A stretch of DNA of 64,000 nt, taken from assembly GCF_003591485.1 (NCBI RefSeq), contig NZ_QZCF01000008.1, positions 168,957 to 232,956 on the forward strand. Reading direction: 5' to 3'. Under the pieces are notes generated by a model. It searched no databases, was not told the DNA's origin, and saw only the letters and a program-made list of their open reading frames with translations. The translations under genes were made by a program, and so were the position numbers. This DNA comes from Paenibacillus sp. 1011MAR3C5 (lineage in GTDB: Bacteria; Bacillota; Bacilli; Paenibacillales; Paenibacillaceae). Of this stretch, positions 44,811 to 53,035 are shown piece by piece. Position 1 is the stretch's first letter, and every line of letters begins with the position of its first letter.

Positions 44811-44860
44811 GACAGCGACAGTCCAGGACTTTATTTTCTCGTCCTTGGCTGTCGCTGTTT
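44811..44860 (+). terminator. terminator after the DUF1569 gene
   Basis: ACAGCGACAGTCCAGGAC pairs with GTCCTTGGCTGTCGCTGT around a 13-base loop, followed by a T-rich stretch. The loop region contains a unit resembling the 21-bp repeats. Confidence 0.7.
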
Positions 44861-44970
44861 CGATTTAAAGGGTCAGTCTAAAACTTATATTATGGTGTCT
44901 GACGGTATGTGAATTCGAAATGCCGCGTGTTATTTTCGGCTGACAAGCATCAGCTGCCACTACCTTCCAC

Positions 44971-46803
44971 CTACTCCACCGTCACGCTCTTCGCCAAATT
45001 CCTTGGCTTATCTACGTCATGGCCTAGCGCCAGGGAGGCGTAATAGGACAACAATTGCAGAGGAACGACAGCAAGCGCTGGCGTAAGCAGCGGAAGTGTC
45101 CGCGGGATAACGAAGGTCTCGTCGACGGACTTCGCAACCTCATGCTCGTAGCCGCTATTTGCTACGGCTAGCACATGAGCGCCGCGCGCCTTCACTTCCT
45201 TAATGTTGCTAAGTGTCTTATCGTATAGCGCTTCTTGCGTGACTAGCGCGATCACAGGGACGCCTTCTTCGACAAGAGCAAGCGTACCATGCTTCAGCTC
45301 ACCGGCTGCGTACGCCTCGGAGTGAATATACGAGATCTCCTTCAGCTTGAGCGAGCCCTCCTGTGCGACTGCATAGTCGACGCCGCGGCCGATGAAGAAC
45401 AGGCTTCTGTGATGGGAAATCGATTCCGCTACCTGCTTCAGCACCGGTGCTTGCTCCAGAATCTGCTCCACTTGCTCCGGCAAAGCATGCAGTCCAGCAA
45501 TAAGCTCTTCCACCGTCGCCCGTTCCTGCGATCCCAATACTCCAGCCAGATGCAGACCGAACAAGTAGAAAGCGATCAACTGTGACGTGTACGCCTTGGT
45601 CGAAGCGACAGCAATCTCCGGTCCTGCCCAGGTGATGATGACATCATCCGCCTCGCGGGCGACTGAGCTGCCGACAACGTTCGTAATCGCCAGCACTCTG
45701 GCGCCATTGCTTCTTGCTTCGCGCAGTGCAGCAAGCGTATCTGCTGTCTCGCCCGATTGGCTGACGACAATGACTAGCGTATCCGGCGTAATAATTGGCG
45801 AGCGATAGCGATATTCCGAAGCGACATCCGTCTCGACCGGAATTCGTGCAAGCGACTCGATCACCGACTTGCCGACAAGTCCGGCATGATATGCGGTGCC
45901 GCAGGCGACAATATGCACCTTGCTAATCGAGCGAATGTAGTCTTCCGACATCGTTAGCTCTTTTAACTGGACAGACTTTCCATCATCCGAGATTCTGCCG
46001 CGCATCGTGTCGCGGTATGCCTTCGGTTGTTCGTGAATTTCCTTCAACATGAAATGATCGAATCCGGCTTTCTCTGCTGTCACAATATCCCAGTCGACAT
46101 GAAATATTTCCTTGGAAATAGTTTCGCCGCCGGTCGTCATCAGTTCGACACTACTCCGTGTCAATACGGCCATTTCGCCGTCGTTCAATATATACACATT
46201 CCGCGTATGCTCCAATATTGCGGGAATATCCGAGCCGATAAAATTCTCGCCTTCGCCAACTCCGATCACTAGAGGGCTTGCGAAGCGCACCGCAACAAGT
46301 CGCTCTGGCTCGTATTCCGTCAATACGCCTAGCGCGAACGCGCCGCGCATCCGTGCTACCGCGCGCTGCACCGCTTCGACAATATTGCCGTCGTATTCAT
46401 CGGCGACAAGATGCGAGATCACCTCCGTATCCGTCTCCGACACGAATACATGGCCTTTCGCAATCAACTCATCCTTCAGGTCCAGATAGTTTTCGACAAT
46501 GCCGTTATGCACGACCGAGAACTTAGCGGAATTGTCCGTATGCGGATGGGAATTGACGTCCGAGGGCTTGCCGTGCGTCGCCCAGCGTGTATGCCCGATG
46601 CCGACAGAGCCTTCCAGCGGCTCACCCTTCAGCTTATCCTCCAGTACAGCCAGACGCCCCTTCGACTTCTTGATCTCGAGCCCGTTCGATGTGAAGACGG
46701 CAATCCCGGCAGAGTCGTACCCCCGATACTCCAGCTTCTTCAAACCTTCCAGCAAAATATCCTGAGAACCGCGTTTACCAATATATCCTACGATACCACA
46801 CAT
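44971..46803 (-). CDS. glmS: glutamine--fructose-6-phosphate aminotransferase (isomerising)
   Basis: This 610-residue cytoplasmic enzyme makes glucosamine-6-phosphate, the first step to UDP-GlcNAc for peptidoglycan. The N-terminus MCGIVGYIGKRGSQDILLEG gives the catalytic Cys2 of the glutaminase domain (1-240). Two SIS domains follow (VHIVACGTAYHAGLVGKSVI and RSLFFIGRGVDYAVAQEG), and it ends PRNLAKSVTVE as usual. GGAGG lies 10 bases before ATG. Expression is controlled by the ribozyme at 47253-47425. The gene is separated from glmM by an opposite-strand dehydrogenase gene. Confidence 0.98.
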   Translation of the reverse strand: MCGIVGYIGKRGSQDILLEGLKKLEYRGYDSAGIAVFTSNGLEIKKSKGRLAVLEDKLKGEPLEGSVGIGHTRWATHGKPSDVNSHPHTDNSAKFSVVHNGIVENYLDLKDELIAKGHVFVSETDTEVISHLVADEYDGNIVEAVQRAVARMRGAFALGVLTEYEPERLVAVRFASPLVIGVGEGENFIGSDIPAILEHTRNVYILNDGEMAVLTRSSVELMTTGGETISKEIFHVDWDIVTAEKAGFDHFMLKEIHEQPKAYRDTMRGRISDDGKSVQLKELTMSEDYIRSISKVHIVACGTAYHAGLVGKSVIESLARIPVETDVASEYRYRSPIITPDTLVIVVSQSGETADTLAALREARSNGARVLAITNVVGSSVAREADDVIITWAGPEIAVASTKAYTSQLIAFYLFGLHLAGVLGSQERATVEELIAGLHALPEQVEQILEQAPVLKQVAESISHHRSLFFIGRGVDYAVAQEGSLKLKEISYIHSEAYAAGELKHGTLALVEEGVPVIALVTQEALYDKTLSNIKEVKARGAHVLAVANSGYEHEVAKSVDETFVIPRTLPLLTPALAVVPLQLLSYYASLALGHDVDKPRNLAKSVTVE

Positions 46804-46904
46804 AATTTAATAGACCTCCGTTATCGGTATATTTCCCGTCCAACGGATGCCTGCCTATGCGCAGCCAAGGCAGCTATGAAGTTGTCACCTATTGATTCTT
46901 ATAG

Positions 46905-47078
46905 AGGCTGTTCAACAAGTCCGCATTTGATCACGAAGCAGATCAGGAAGCCTACTCGTACATCGAATATGGCATCATCCGGAACTTCCGGTGCTCACGC
47001 AGCTTCCACTACGCTCCGCTCCTCATTTCCTAGCTTCATCCAATCCTTTCGGTGCTGAAATCGGACTTTTCGAACACG
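46905..47078. repeat. inverted-repeat-bounded element between the glmS ribozyme and glmS
   Basis: About 170 bases are bounded by imperfect inverted repeats: GTTCAACAAGTCCG (46910-46923) against CGGACTTTTCGAAC (47062-47075), 12 of 14 pairs. On the minus strand the inside contains ATGAGGAGCGGAGCGTAG, then GTGAGCACCGGAA. From memory, similar GGAGCGGAGCGTA...GTGAGCACCGGAA sequences recur between genes in Paenibacillus genomes, as a structured repeat or miniature transposon; I could not search for this. Confidence 0.55.
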
Positions 47079-47252
47079 CACTTATCAAGTACAAACTCAA
47101 AGAGAGGTCACCGTCAGCGCGGTGCCTTCATTCCCTGAACGTCCACTATAACCTCTCGAAAAAACGTGTAACTCTCCTGCCCGAGCCAGCCCCACAGGCG
47201 GCATCGCAGACATATGGGAGCAAAATTTGCAGCAGCCTGCCGCACGTTTGTA

Positions 47253-47425
47253 CAATCGGTCGCCCGATCGCTTTGCGTTACGGCTTACGGTTGGCTTGCT
47301 ATATACCGGAAGGTCCCCGCCGAATAATTCGAACACCCTCACCTCGTCAGCTTCAGTATGAATGGTACTCCGCAGCTCCATCTCAGGGCCGCATCCCCCA
47401 TCCATCACCAAAGCTCTGGCGCTTG
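47253..47425 (-). ncRNA. glmS ribozyme-riboswitch
   Basis: The minus strand reads A, then GCGCCAGAGCTT from 47422, the glmS cleavage site (A/GCGCC). Downstream are GACGAGGTGAGGGTGTTCGA, then ATTATTCGGCGGGGACCTTCC, which align with the B. subtilis ribozyme core, and GCCGTAACGCAAAGC with the P4 hairpin ATCGG-GCGA-CCGAT ending at about 47253. It self-cleaves on binding glucosamine-6-phosphate, lowering glmS expression. About 175 further leader bases and the repeat element separate it from the gene. Confidence 0.92.
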
Positions 47426-47476
47426 TGAATCACGTACAACCTCTATCCTCGCTTTCCTTCTTGAATCATACTACCT

Positions 47477-47505
47477 ATCATATTCATTTTACGGAACTCG
47501 CGCAA
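47477..47505 (-). promoter_or_regulatory. sigma-A promoter of glmS
   Basis: TTGCGC (47500-47505) and TATGAT (47477-47482) on the minus strand are 17 bases apart. The start would be near 47470, about 45 bases before the ribozyme cleavage site, so the ribozyme is in the 5' leader. Confidence 0.7.
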
Positions 47506-47589
47506 CCATTTTCTGAAAACATAGCTCAATCGACGCAGAGCCCATTTATATAACAGCTATTGCCAATTTCGTCTTTTCTGTGATAATAT

Positions 47590-47622
47590 TTGAATTGAAT
47601 AAGGTTGTGAAAATAATCACAT
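47590..47622 (+). promoter_or_regulatory. promoter with Rex-like operator before the NADH dehydrogenase gene
   Basis: TTGTGA-AAATAA-TCACAT (47605-47622) matches the Gram-positive Rex consensus TTGTGA-N6-TCACAA at all but the last base. A -35-like TTGAAT (47595 or just before) and -10-like AATAAT about 16 bases on overlap it. Rex represses NADH-oxidising genes when NADH is low, which fits the gene 208 bases downstream. Confidence 0.6.
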
Positions 47623-47829
47623 TACTAGAAAAGTCCCAAAGCTCTATCTCTAAAGTTAGATGGATTCCACTCTGTGAATTTTTTCTCAATCTATCCTGTT
47701 AATGAAATGATGGTCCATGCAAAACCCGTTATCCTTCAATGTGTTTTCCTATCACAACGCAGAATTTGTGATTTTTTTCTCAAATCAACCTTAAACCGTA
47801 TGGCCCCATTCGATGAAGGAGATGATCGC

Positions 47830-49002
47830 TTGAAACAAATTGTCATTTTAGGCGGAGGATACGCAGGGCTGTTATGCGCGCTCACGGTAAGGAAATTTGT
47901 CTACGACAATGAAGCTGTCGTCACACTGATCAACCGCTCTTCGAGTCATCAGCTGATCACCGAGCTTCATCGGCTCGCGGCAGGCAATCTGCCGGAGCAA
48001 GCGGTCGCTCTGTCGCTGACCAAGCTGCTGAAGGGCAAGCGTGTTCAGCTTGTGACCGAAGAAGTCACCGTCATCGACACCGAGCAACGTGAGGTTCGAA
48101 CCAGCGAGGGAGACTACAGCTATGATTATCTCGTGATCGCGATGGGCAGCCAGACGGCTTATTACGACATCCCGGGGCTTGAGAAGCACAGCTTGCCATT
48201 GAAATCGATTCATGAGGCTAACCGAATCAACGCACATATTAGAGAATCCTTGATGCGGTTCAAGAAGTCCCGCCAGCAGGCTGATGCAACCATCGTCGTA
48301 GGAGGGGGAGGTCTGAGCGGCATTGAGATGATCGGCGAGATTGCCGATATGCTGCCGAAGTGGTGCGAAGACTATCAGCTTCAGCGCGAGGATATTCGGT
48401 TGTACGGCATCGAGGCCTCCCCTTCTATTCTTCCGGGATTTCCTGCTGAGCTGGCAGCCAGAGCCACGTCCAGTCTGGAACGGCGCGGCGCCAAGCTTAT
48501 CGTCGGGGTTCCGATAACAGCCTATGACTATCCTGTCGTCCTGCTGAAGGATGGTCAGTCCATTCCGACCCATACCTTGATCTGGACCGGCGGTGTGCAA
48601 GGCAATCCCATTGTAGCAGCCTCCAATCTAGAGACGCTGCGCGGTCGCGCCATCGTCAATGCCTGCTTGCAATCCGAATCGCACGAGGATGTATTCGTTG
48701 CGGGTGACAGCGCCATCTGCTACCAGGATAACGGGCTGCCGCTGCCGCCATCCGCCCAGCTTGCCTGGCAGATGGGAGAGGCGGTCGGCTATAACCTATA
48801 CGCCATTATGAACGGCATGCCGCTTCAGCCCTTCAAGCCGGTCATCTACGGCAAGCTTGCAAGCCTGGGCCGGAAGGACGCTGTGGCCGTTCTAGGCAAA
48901 AACGACAAGCCGCTCAAGGGGCTTCCCGCTTCCCTCATGAAGGAAGCCAGCAAAGCCAAGTACTTGACCCATATCCGCGGTCTACAAGCTTATTTGCATT
49001 AA
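47830..49002 (+). CDS. type II NADH dehydrogenase-like FAD oxidoreductase
   Basis: This 390-residue enzyme should pass electrons from NADH to menaquinone at the membrane surface. It starts KQIVILGGGYAGLLCALTVR (FAD-binding GxGxxG), has YDYLVIAMGSQTAYYDIPGL, a second nucleotide site ATIVVGGGGLSGIEMIGEIA, and EDVFVAGDSAICYQDNGLPL near the end. TTG at 47830 is preferred because GGAG lies eight bases upstream; the open frame to 47674 has no ribosome site. It is on the strand opposite glmM and glmS and lies between them. A Rex-like site is upstream. Paralogues such as YumB and YutJ cannot be told apart here. Confidence 0.88.
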   Translation: MKQIVILGGGYAGLLCALTVRKFVYDNEAVVTLINRSSSHQLITELHRLAAGNLPEQAVALSLTKLLKGKRVQLVTEEVTVIDTEQREVRTSEGDYSYDYLVIAMGSQTAYYDIPGLEKHSLPLKSIHEANRINAHIRESLMRFKKSRQQADATIVVGGGGLSGIEMIGEIADMLPKWCEDYQLQREDIRLYGIEASPSILPGFPAELAARATSSLERRGAKLIVGVPITAYDYPVVLLKDGQSIPTHTLIWTGGVQGNPIVAASNLETLRGRAIVNACLQSESHEDVFVAGDSAICYQDNGLPLPPSAQLAWQMGEAVGYNLYAIMNGMPLQPFKPVIYGKLASLGRKDAVAVLGKNDKPLKGLPASLMKEASKAKYLTHIRGLQAYLH

Positions 49003-49079
49003 GCATAGTTCCAAATGCAGCAGCAGTATAATACCTTCCTAAGAAGCTCCTATACTCCCTATACCCAAAGAAAAGCAAC

Positions 49080-49124
49080 AAAGGACAGCCGAGCGAAGCC
49101 TAACGCCTCACTCTGCTGTCCTCT
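49080..49124 (-). terminator. terminator of glmM
   Basis: AGGACAGC and GCTGTCCT pair on the minus strand about 20 bases after the stop codon, followed by TTGTTGCTTTT. It ends the cdaA-cdaR-glmM transcript before the opposite-strand dehydrogenase. Confidence 0.75.
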
Positions 49125-49140
49125 TCAATACTTAATAAGC

Positions 49141-50481
49141 TTAACCTAGTTCACGTTTCACCACATTAGCGATCTGGTCCACATAGGCTTCGACCTGATT
49201 CTTATCCGGACCTTCGGCCATAACACGAATGAGCGATTCCGTACCGGATGGACGCACGAGTACGCGTCCATTGTCGCCCAGCTCCGTTTCCACTTGCTTT
49301 ACCGCTTCTTCAATCGCGGTGTTGCCGTTGTACAGACTCTTGTCGGCTACTCGCACGTTCACCAGCTGCTGCGGGAATTTGCGCATCAGACCCTTCAGCT
49401 CGCCAAGCTTCTTGCCGGAAGCGGCAACCGTCTCCACCAGCTGCAGAGCCGTCAGAATACCGTCGCCTGTCGTAATGTAGTCCAGGAAGATCACGTGTCC
49501 GGATTGCTCTCCGCCCAGATTGTAGCCTCCGCGGCGCATCTCTTCCATGACGTAGCGGTCGCCGACCGCCGTCTTCGCCGTCTTAAGACCAATACTCTCT
49601 GTGCCTTTGAAGAAGCCAATGTTCGCCATAACGGTCGTAACGATCGTATCCTGAGCCAGCTTGCCTTCCCGCTTCAAGCGGTCGCCAACAATGCAGAGGA
49701 TGTAATCGCCATCGACTTCATCGCCCTTCTCGTCAATGGCGATGAGGCGGTCAGCATCACCGTCAAAGCTGAGTCCAAGATCAGCGCCTAGCTCCAGCAC
49801 CTTCTCGCGCAAATACTCCGGATGTGTCGAACCGACGCCTGCATTAATATTGCGGCCGTCTGGCTCCGCGCCTACCGTGGTCACGTCTGCGCCAAGCTCG
49901 CGGAAGACAGCCGGAGCAAGCTCGTAGGCAGATCCGTTCGCGCAGTCCAATACGATTTTCAGACCGGAGAAGTCGCCCTTCACTGTTGTCTTCAGGAAGT
50001 CCAGATAACGATGCTTCGCATCTTCATCGATGGTTACCGTACCGATGTCTCCACCGACAGGACGAGGAAGCTCGTCCTTCTCCGCATCCAGCAGAGCCTC
50101 GATCTCCAGCTCCGTCTCATCGGACAGCTTGAAGCCGTCGCCTGCAATAAATTTAATGCCGTTATCTTCTACGGGATTATGCGAAGCCGAGATCATGACG
50201 CCGGCATCCGCACCCAGTTCCTTTGTCAAATAAGCAACTGCAGGCGTAGATACAACGCCCAGCCTTACAACACTAGCACCAATCGACAGCAAACCGGCGA
50301 TAAGTGCCGCCTCCAGCATCGGACCCGAGATACGGGTATCCAAGCCGATAACAACTTTCGGCTGATTCACCGTTCTAGTCAGGACGTAGCCTCCGCAGCG
50401 TCCGATCTTATAGGCCAGCTCAGGCGTAAGCTCTGCGTTGGCAACGCCGCGCACGCCGTCCGTTCCGAAATATTTCCCCAT
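49141..50481 (-). CDS. glmM: phosphoglucosamine mutase
   Basis: This 446-residue enzyme turns glucosamine-6-phosphate into the 1-phosphate for UDP-GlcNAc synthesis. The translation begins GKYFGTDGVRGVANAELTPE, has the phosphoserine loop GVMISASHNPVEDNGIKF, the metal loop LGLSFDGDADRLIAID, the sugar loop GGEQSGHVIF and the phosphate-binding VRPSGTESLIRVMAEG. AGGGG precedes the ATG. It follows cdaR by 64 bases. GlmM in related bacteria binds and inhibits CdaA, so the cluster links cell-wall precursors with c-di-AMP. Confidence 0.98.
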   Translation of the reverse strand: MGKYFGTDGVRGVANAELTPELAYKIGRCGGYVLTRTVNQPKVVIGLDTRISGPMLEAALIAGLLSIGASVVRLGVVSTPAVAYLTKELGADAGVMISASHNPVEDNGIKFIAGDGFKLSDETELEIEALLDAEKDELPRPVGGDIGTVTIDEDAKHRYLDFLKTTVKGDFSGLKIVLDCANGSAYELAPAVFRELGADVTTVGAEPDGRNINAGVGSTHPEYLREKVLELGADLGLSFDGDADRLIAIDEKGDEVDGDYILCIVGDRLKREGKLAQDTIVTTVMANIGFFKGTESIGLKTAKTAVGDRYVMEEMRRGGYNLGGEQSGHVIFLDYITTGDGILTALQLVETVAASGKKLGELKGLMRKFPQQLVNVRVADKSLYNGNTAIEEAVKQVETELGDNGRVLVRPSGTESLIRVMAEGPDKNQVEAYVDQIANVVKRELG

Positions 50482-50545
50482 TTGAATGTTTCCCCTCTAT
50501 CCCCAATATTGTTGCGAACCTTCTTACGATTAACGTATGAATCAG

Positions 50546-52027
50546 CTATATGGTTGCGACCTCTTTTTCCCAAGATAATAAAGAATTCGACGGAGATCGA
50601 CGATTTGCGTCAACCAGGGCATGCTGATTCCCTGAATGCGAATCGCCAGAAGCAGCATTCGCATTGCCTGACTCGGCTCCGTTATTGCCGGTTCCGCCTT
50701 CTTCCTGTTCATCCTCAGGCGGATCGGTCGGCGTGCCGCCAACCTCGACATCCCCTGGATCTCCATCGCCATTCGACGCAGTCGTATCCATAATCTCAAT
50801 CGTAACGCTAAGCGATTGCCCATCCGCCAGAACAGGCTGTACATATGGCGGAAGCTCAAGCTCCAGTGCGACCGTATGCGTCCCCGGTTCAAGACCGGCG
50901 ACCTTCGCAACTATAGCGACATCATCCAGACCAATTTCAGCAAGCACGGCCTCCGCACCGCTAATCTCCAAATCCAACGTCCCGCTCGCAGGCGTTATAA
51001 TCTGGGCTGTCAGGCCCGGTTCCGTTCCTGTAATCGTAATCGGCACATTGGACAGCTTCCGGGTCGTGGCCACCTCTACGACAATATCCAGATCAATCTC
51101 TCCCGGATTGACCGCTTGAATATGGTCGACCGGCGGCGCCTTCACCTTAATCGTACCCGATTGCTTCACTTTCGTCAGGTCAAGCACCGCACCGTCATAG
51201 ATCGAGATCGCATCCAGTTCCTCTTGAGGTGCATAGACCGTCACGAAATCCACACTCGGCTTCACGGTTACCAGACTCATCCCCTCTGAGAGCTCTCCTG
51301 TGTACCTCACCTGCAGCGGAACCTGCTTGAATGGCAGCGTCACCTTTACCTCCACATGAAGGGTAGAAGGCTGTACAATTGCGTTCGGGATTTCCTGGCC
51401 CTCCTTGTCATAGACGACAAGCTTCGCTCTTTTGTTCACGACGGTTTTGTCCGCATTGGACACATCCAGCGACGCCGCCACAAGGCCTACCTTATCCATA
51501 TCATCCCTTGGCAGCGTCACCTGGACGGAGCGACCGCCCTCCGACTGAATCTCCGGCTCGCCCAGCACAAACCCTGCGGCCGGATCACCATCTATCATTA
51601 CCTGAGCATCAAAGGTCTTGGTCACGATCTCCTCAATCTGCACCATGACCCGTCTAGGCGACAGCTCCACTTCCTTGATCCCCCGTGGCAGCTTGATTGT
51701 CAGCGGCAGCTCCTGAAGCCCCGGCTTCGTCACGCCGGACAAGTCGACATTCACGACATAATCCGCGTTTGTCGCAGCGCGCAGGTTGGATATCTTCCCT
51801 TCTACTACGAGTCTGGCTACAGTCGGTTCCATGGCGGTGAGCACGTACTTCTCCTCATCCAGGCCAATCGGAATGATCGTAGCTGCCTCGATAATCTTCG
51901 TATCGATGCTGGAGGTTATCGACTGAGGCGATGTCTCCGGGTCTATATGTACGACTGCGAACAACAGTATCCCTAACAATACAGAAATGATTTTCAGCGC
52001 AGTAGGATGACTTAGCCATTTATCCAT
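50546..52027 (-). CDS. cdaR: CdaR regulator of diadenylate cyclase (YbbR domains)
   Basis: This 493-residue protein has one N-terminal membrane segment (KIISVLLGILLFAVVHID) and several extracellular YbbR repeats, about four, visible as recurring V-x-L-P-R and E-L-x-x-I segments. The C-terminal tail from about residue 420 is acidic and Gly/Asn-rich with low complexity (DPPEDEQEEGGTGNNG). ATG at 52027 is chosen because GGGAG lies six bases upstream. Its start overlaps the end of cdaA by one base, showing translational coupling. It modulates CdaA activity. Confidence 0.93.
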   Translation of the reverse strand: MDKWLSHPTALKIISVLLGILLFAVVHIDPETSPQSITSSIDTKIIEAATIIPIGLDEEKYVLTAMEPTVARLVVEGKISNLRAATNADYVVNVDLSGVTKPGLQELPLTIKLPRGIKEVELSPRRVMVQIEEIVTKTFDAQVMIDGDPAAGFVLGEPEIQSEGGRSVQVTLPRDDMDKVGLVAASLDVSNADKTVVNKRAKLVVYDKEGQEIPNAIVQPSTLHVEVKVTLPFKQVPLQVRYTGELSEGMSLVTVKPSVDFVTVYAPQEELDAISIYDGAVLDLTKVKQSGTIKVKAPPVDHIQAVNPGEIDLDIVVEVATTRKLSNVPITITGTEPGLTAQIITPASGTLDLEISGAEAVLAEIGLDDVAIVAKVAGLEPGTHTVALELELPPYVQPVLADGQSLSVTIEIMDTTASNGDGDPGDVEVGGTPTDPPEDEQEEGGTGNNGAESGNANAASGDSHSGNQHALVDANRRSPSNSLLSWEKEVATI

Positions 52028-52028
52028 G

Positions 52029-52862
52029 TCATTCTCCCTTCCGCTTCCATAACGCGGCGAAGCCGCGCTTCTCCTTGTCCTTGCCGTTCGCATTAGTCGT
52101 CAATTCTTCGAACAGCTTGGAGATAAGCGATTCTTCGTTGATATCCCGGACAATCATGCCGTTAATTGAGAGTGAGACTTGTCCCGTCTCCTCCGATACG
52201 GTAACAGACAGCGCATCGCTCACCTCGCTGACTCCGATGGCGGCGCGATGCCTCGTACCAAGCTCTTTGCTGATAAAAGGATTCTCCGACAGCGGCAAAT
52301 AACAGCCCGCCGCCATAATCTGACTGCCCCGAATAATGACGGCTCCGTCATGCAGCGGAGAATTCGGAGTGAAAATGTTCATGAGGAGCTCCGATGTAAT
52401 GCGTGATTCCAAGGGAACACCGGATTCGATCAGCTCCGTCACCCCCGTCTTCCGCTCGAAGACGATCAGCGCTCCGATCTTCCGCTTCGCCATATGCTGC
52501 ACAGCGCGGATAACCTCTTCCAATTGCTCGCTAAGCGCATTCCGCTCCAATGAAGAGGTCCGGGAGAACAGATTGCCGCGCCCAAGCTGCTCCAGTGCGC
52601 GCCTCAGCTCCGGTTGGAAGATAATGACGACGGTAATAATCCCCCATGTGAACATCTGGTTCATCAGCCACTTCAGCGTGTACAGATTGAACCACGTACT
52701 GATCGCCCATGTCGCGACAAGCACGAATATGCCCTTCAGAAGCTGCACCGCCCGCGTACCGCGAACGAGCAAAATCAATTTATAAATAATATAGCTAACG
52801 ATGCCGACATCGATAATATCCTTCAGCCAATCCTGCCATGTCGAATCTGTAAAGTAGCTCAT
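52029..52862 (-). CDS. cdaA: membrane diadenylate cyclase
   Basis: This 277-residue enzyme makes c-di-AMP, which controls potassium, osmotic balance and wall integrity. Three N-terminal membrane segments (about 15-85) precede the DAC domain (about 100-250) with the catalytic motifs SPLHDGAVIIRG (DGA) and ELGTRHRAAIGVSE (RHR). A TGG-rich start MSYFTDSTWQDWLKD is typical. Its last base lies just before the cdaR start, and 173 bases separate it from the anti-sigma gene. Confidence 0.97.
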   Translation of the reverse strand: MSYFTDSTWQDWLKDIIDVGIVSYIIYKLILLVRGTRAVQLLKGIFVLVATWAISTWFNLYTLKWLMNQMFTWGIITVVIIFQPELRRALEQLGRGNLFSRTSSLERNALSEQLEEVIRAVQHMAKRKIGALIVFERKTGVTELIESGVPLESRITSELLMNIFTPNSPLHDGAVIIRGSQIMAAGCYLPLSENPFISKELGTRHRAAIGVSEVSDALSVTVSEETGQVSLSINGMIVRDINEESLISKLFEELTTNANGKDKEKRGFAALWKRKGE

Positions 52863-52992
52863 GCGCCAACCCCCAACTGCAGACCACGTGAGTATGTCTA
52901 AAATCGCGTTTCAACTTTATTGTTTTCTATATCGGGGATTGGAAATCCTTTATTTTAAAATTATTTTCAGAAATCTTTTCGAAAAAGTTGTA

Positions 52993-53028
52993 GAAAAAAA
53001 GCTTCCCTTGTACAAAAGGGAAGCCGCT
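52993..53028 (-). terminator. terminator after the anti-sigma factor gene
   Basis: GGCTTCCCTT and AAGGGAAGC pair on the minus strand about eight bases after the stop codon and are followed by seven T residues. It separates the sigW-rsiW unit from cdaA. Confidence 0.85.
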
Positions 53029-53035
53029 ATGCTTG

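Noticed and set aside
47097..47411. 104-codon minus-strand frame upstream of glmS
   Set aside because: It overlaps the glmS ribozyme and follows its RNA structure. No ribosome site.
52890..52913. TGAAAC (52908-52913, minus) before cdaA as an ECF sigma promoter
   Set aside because: The nearest CGT-type -10 element is about 19 bases away, outside the 16-17 base spacing of the other two sites.
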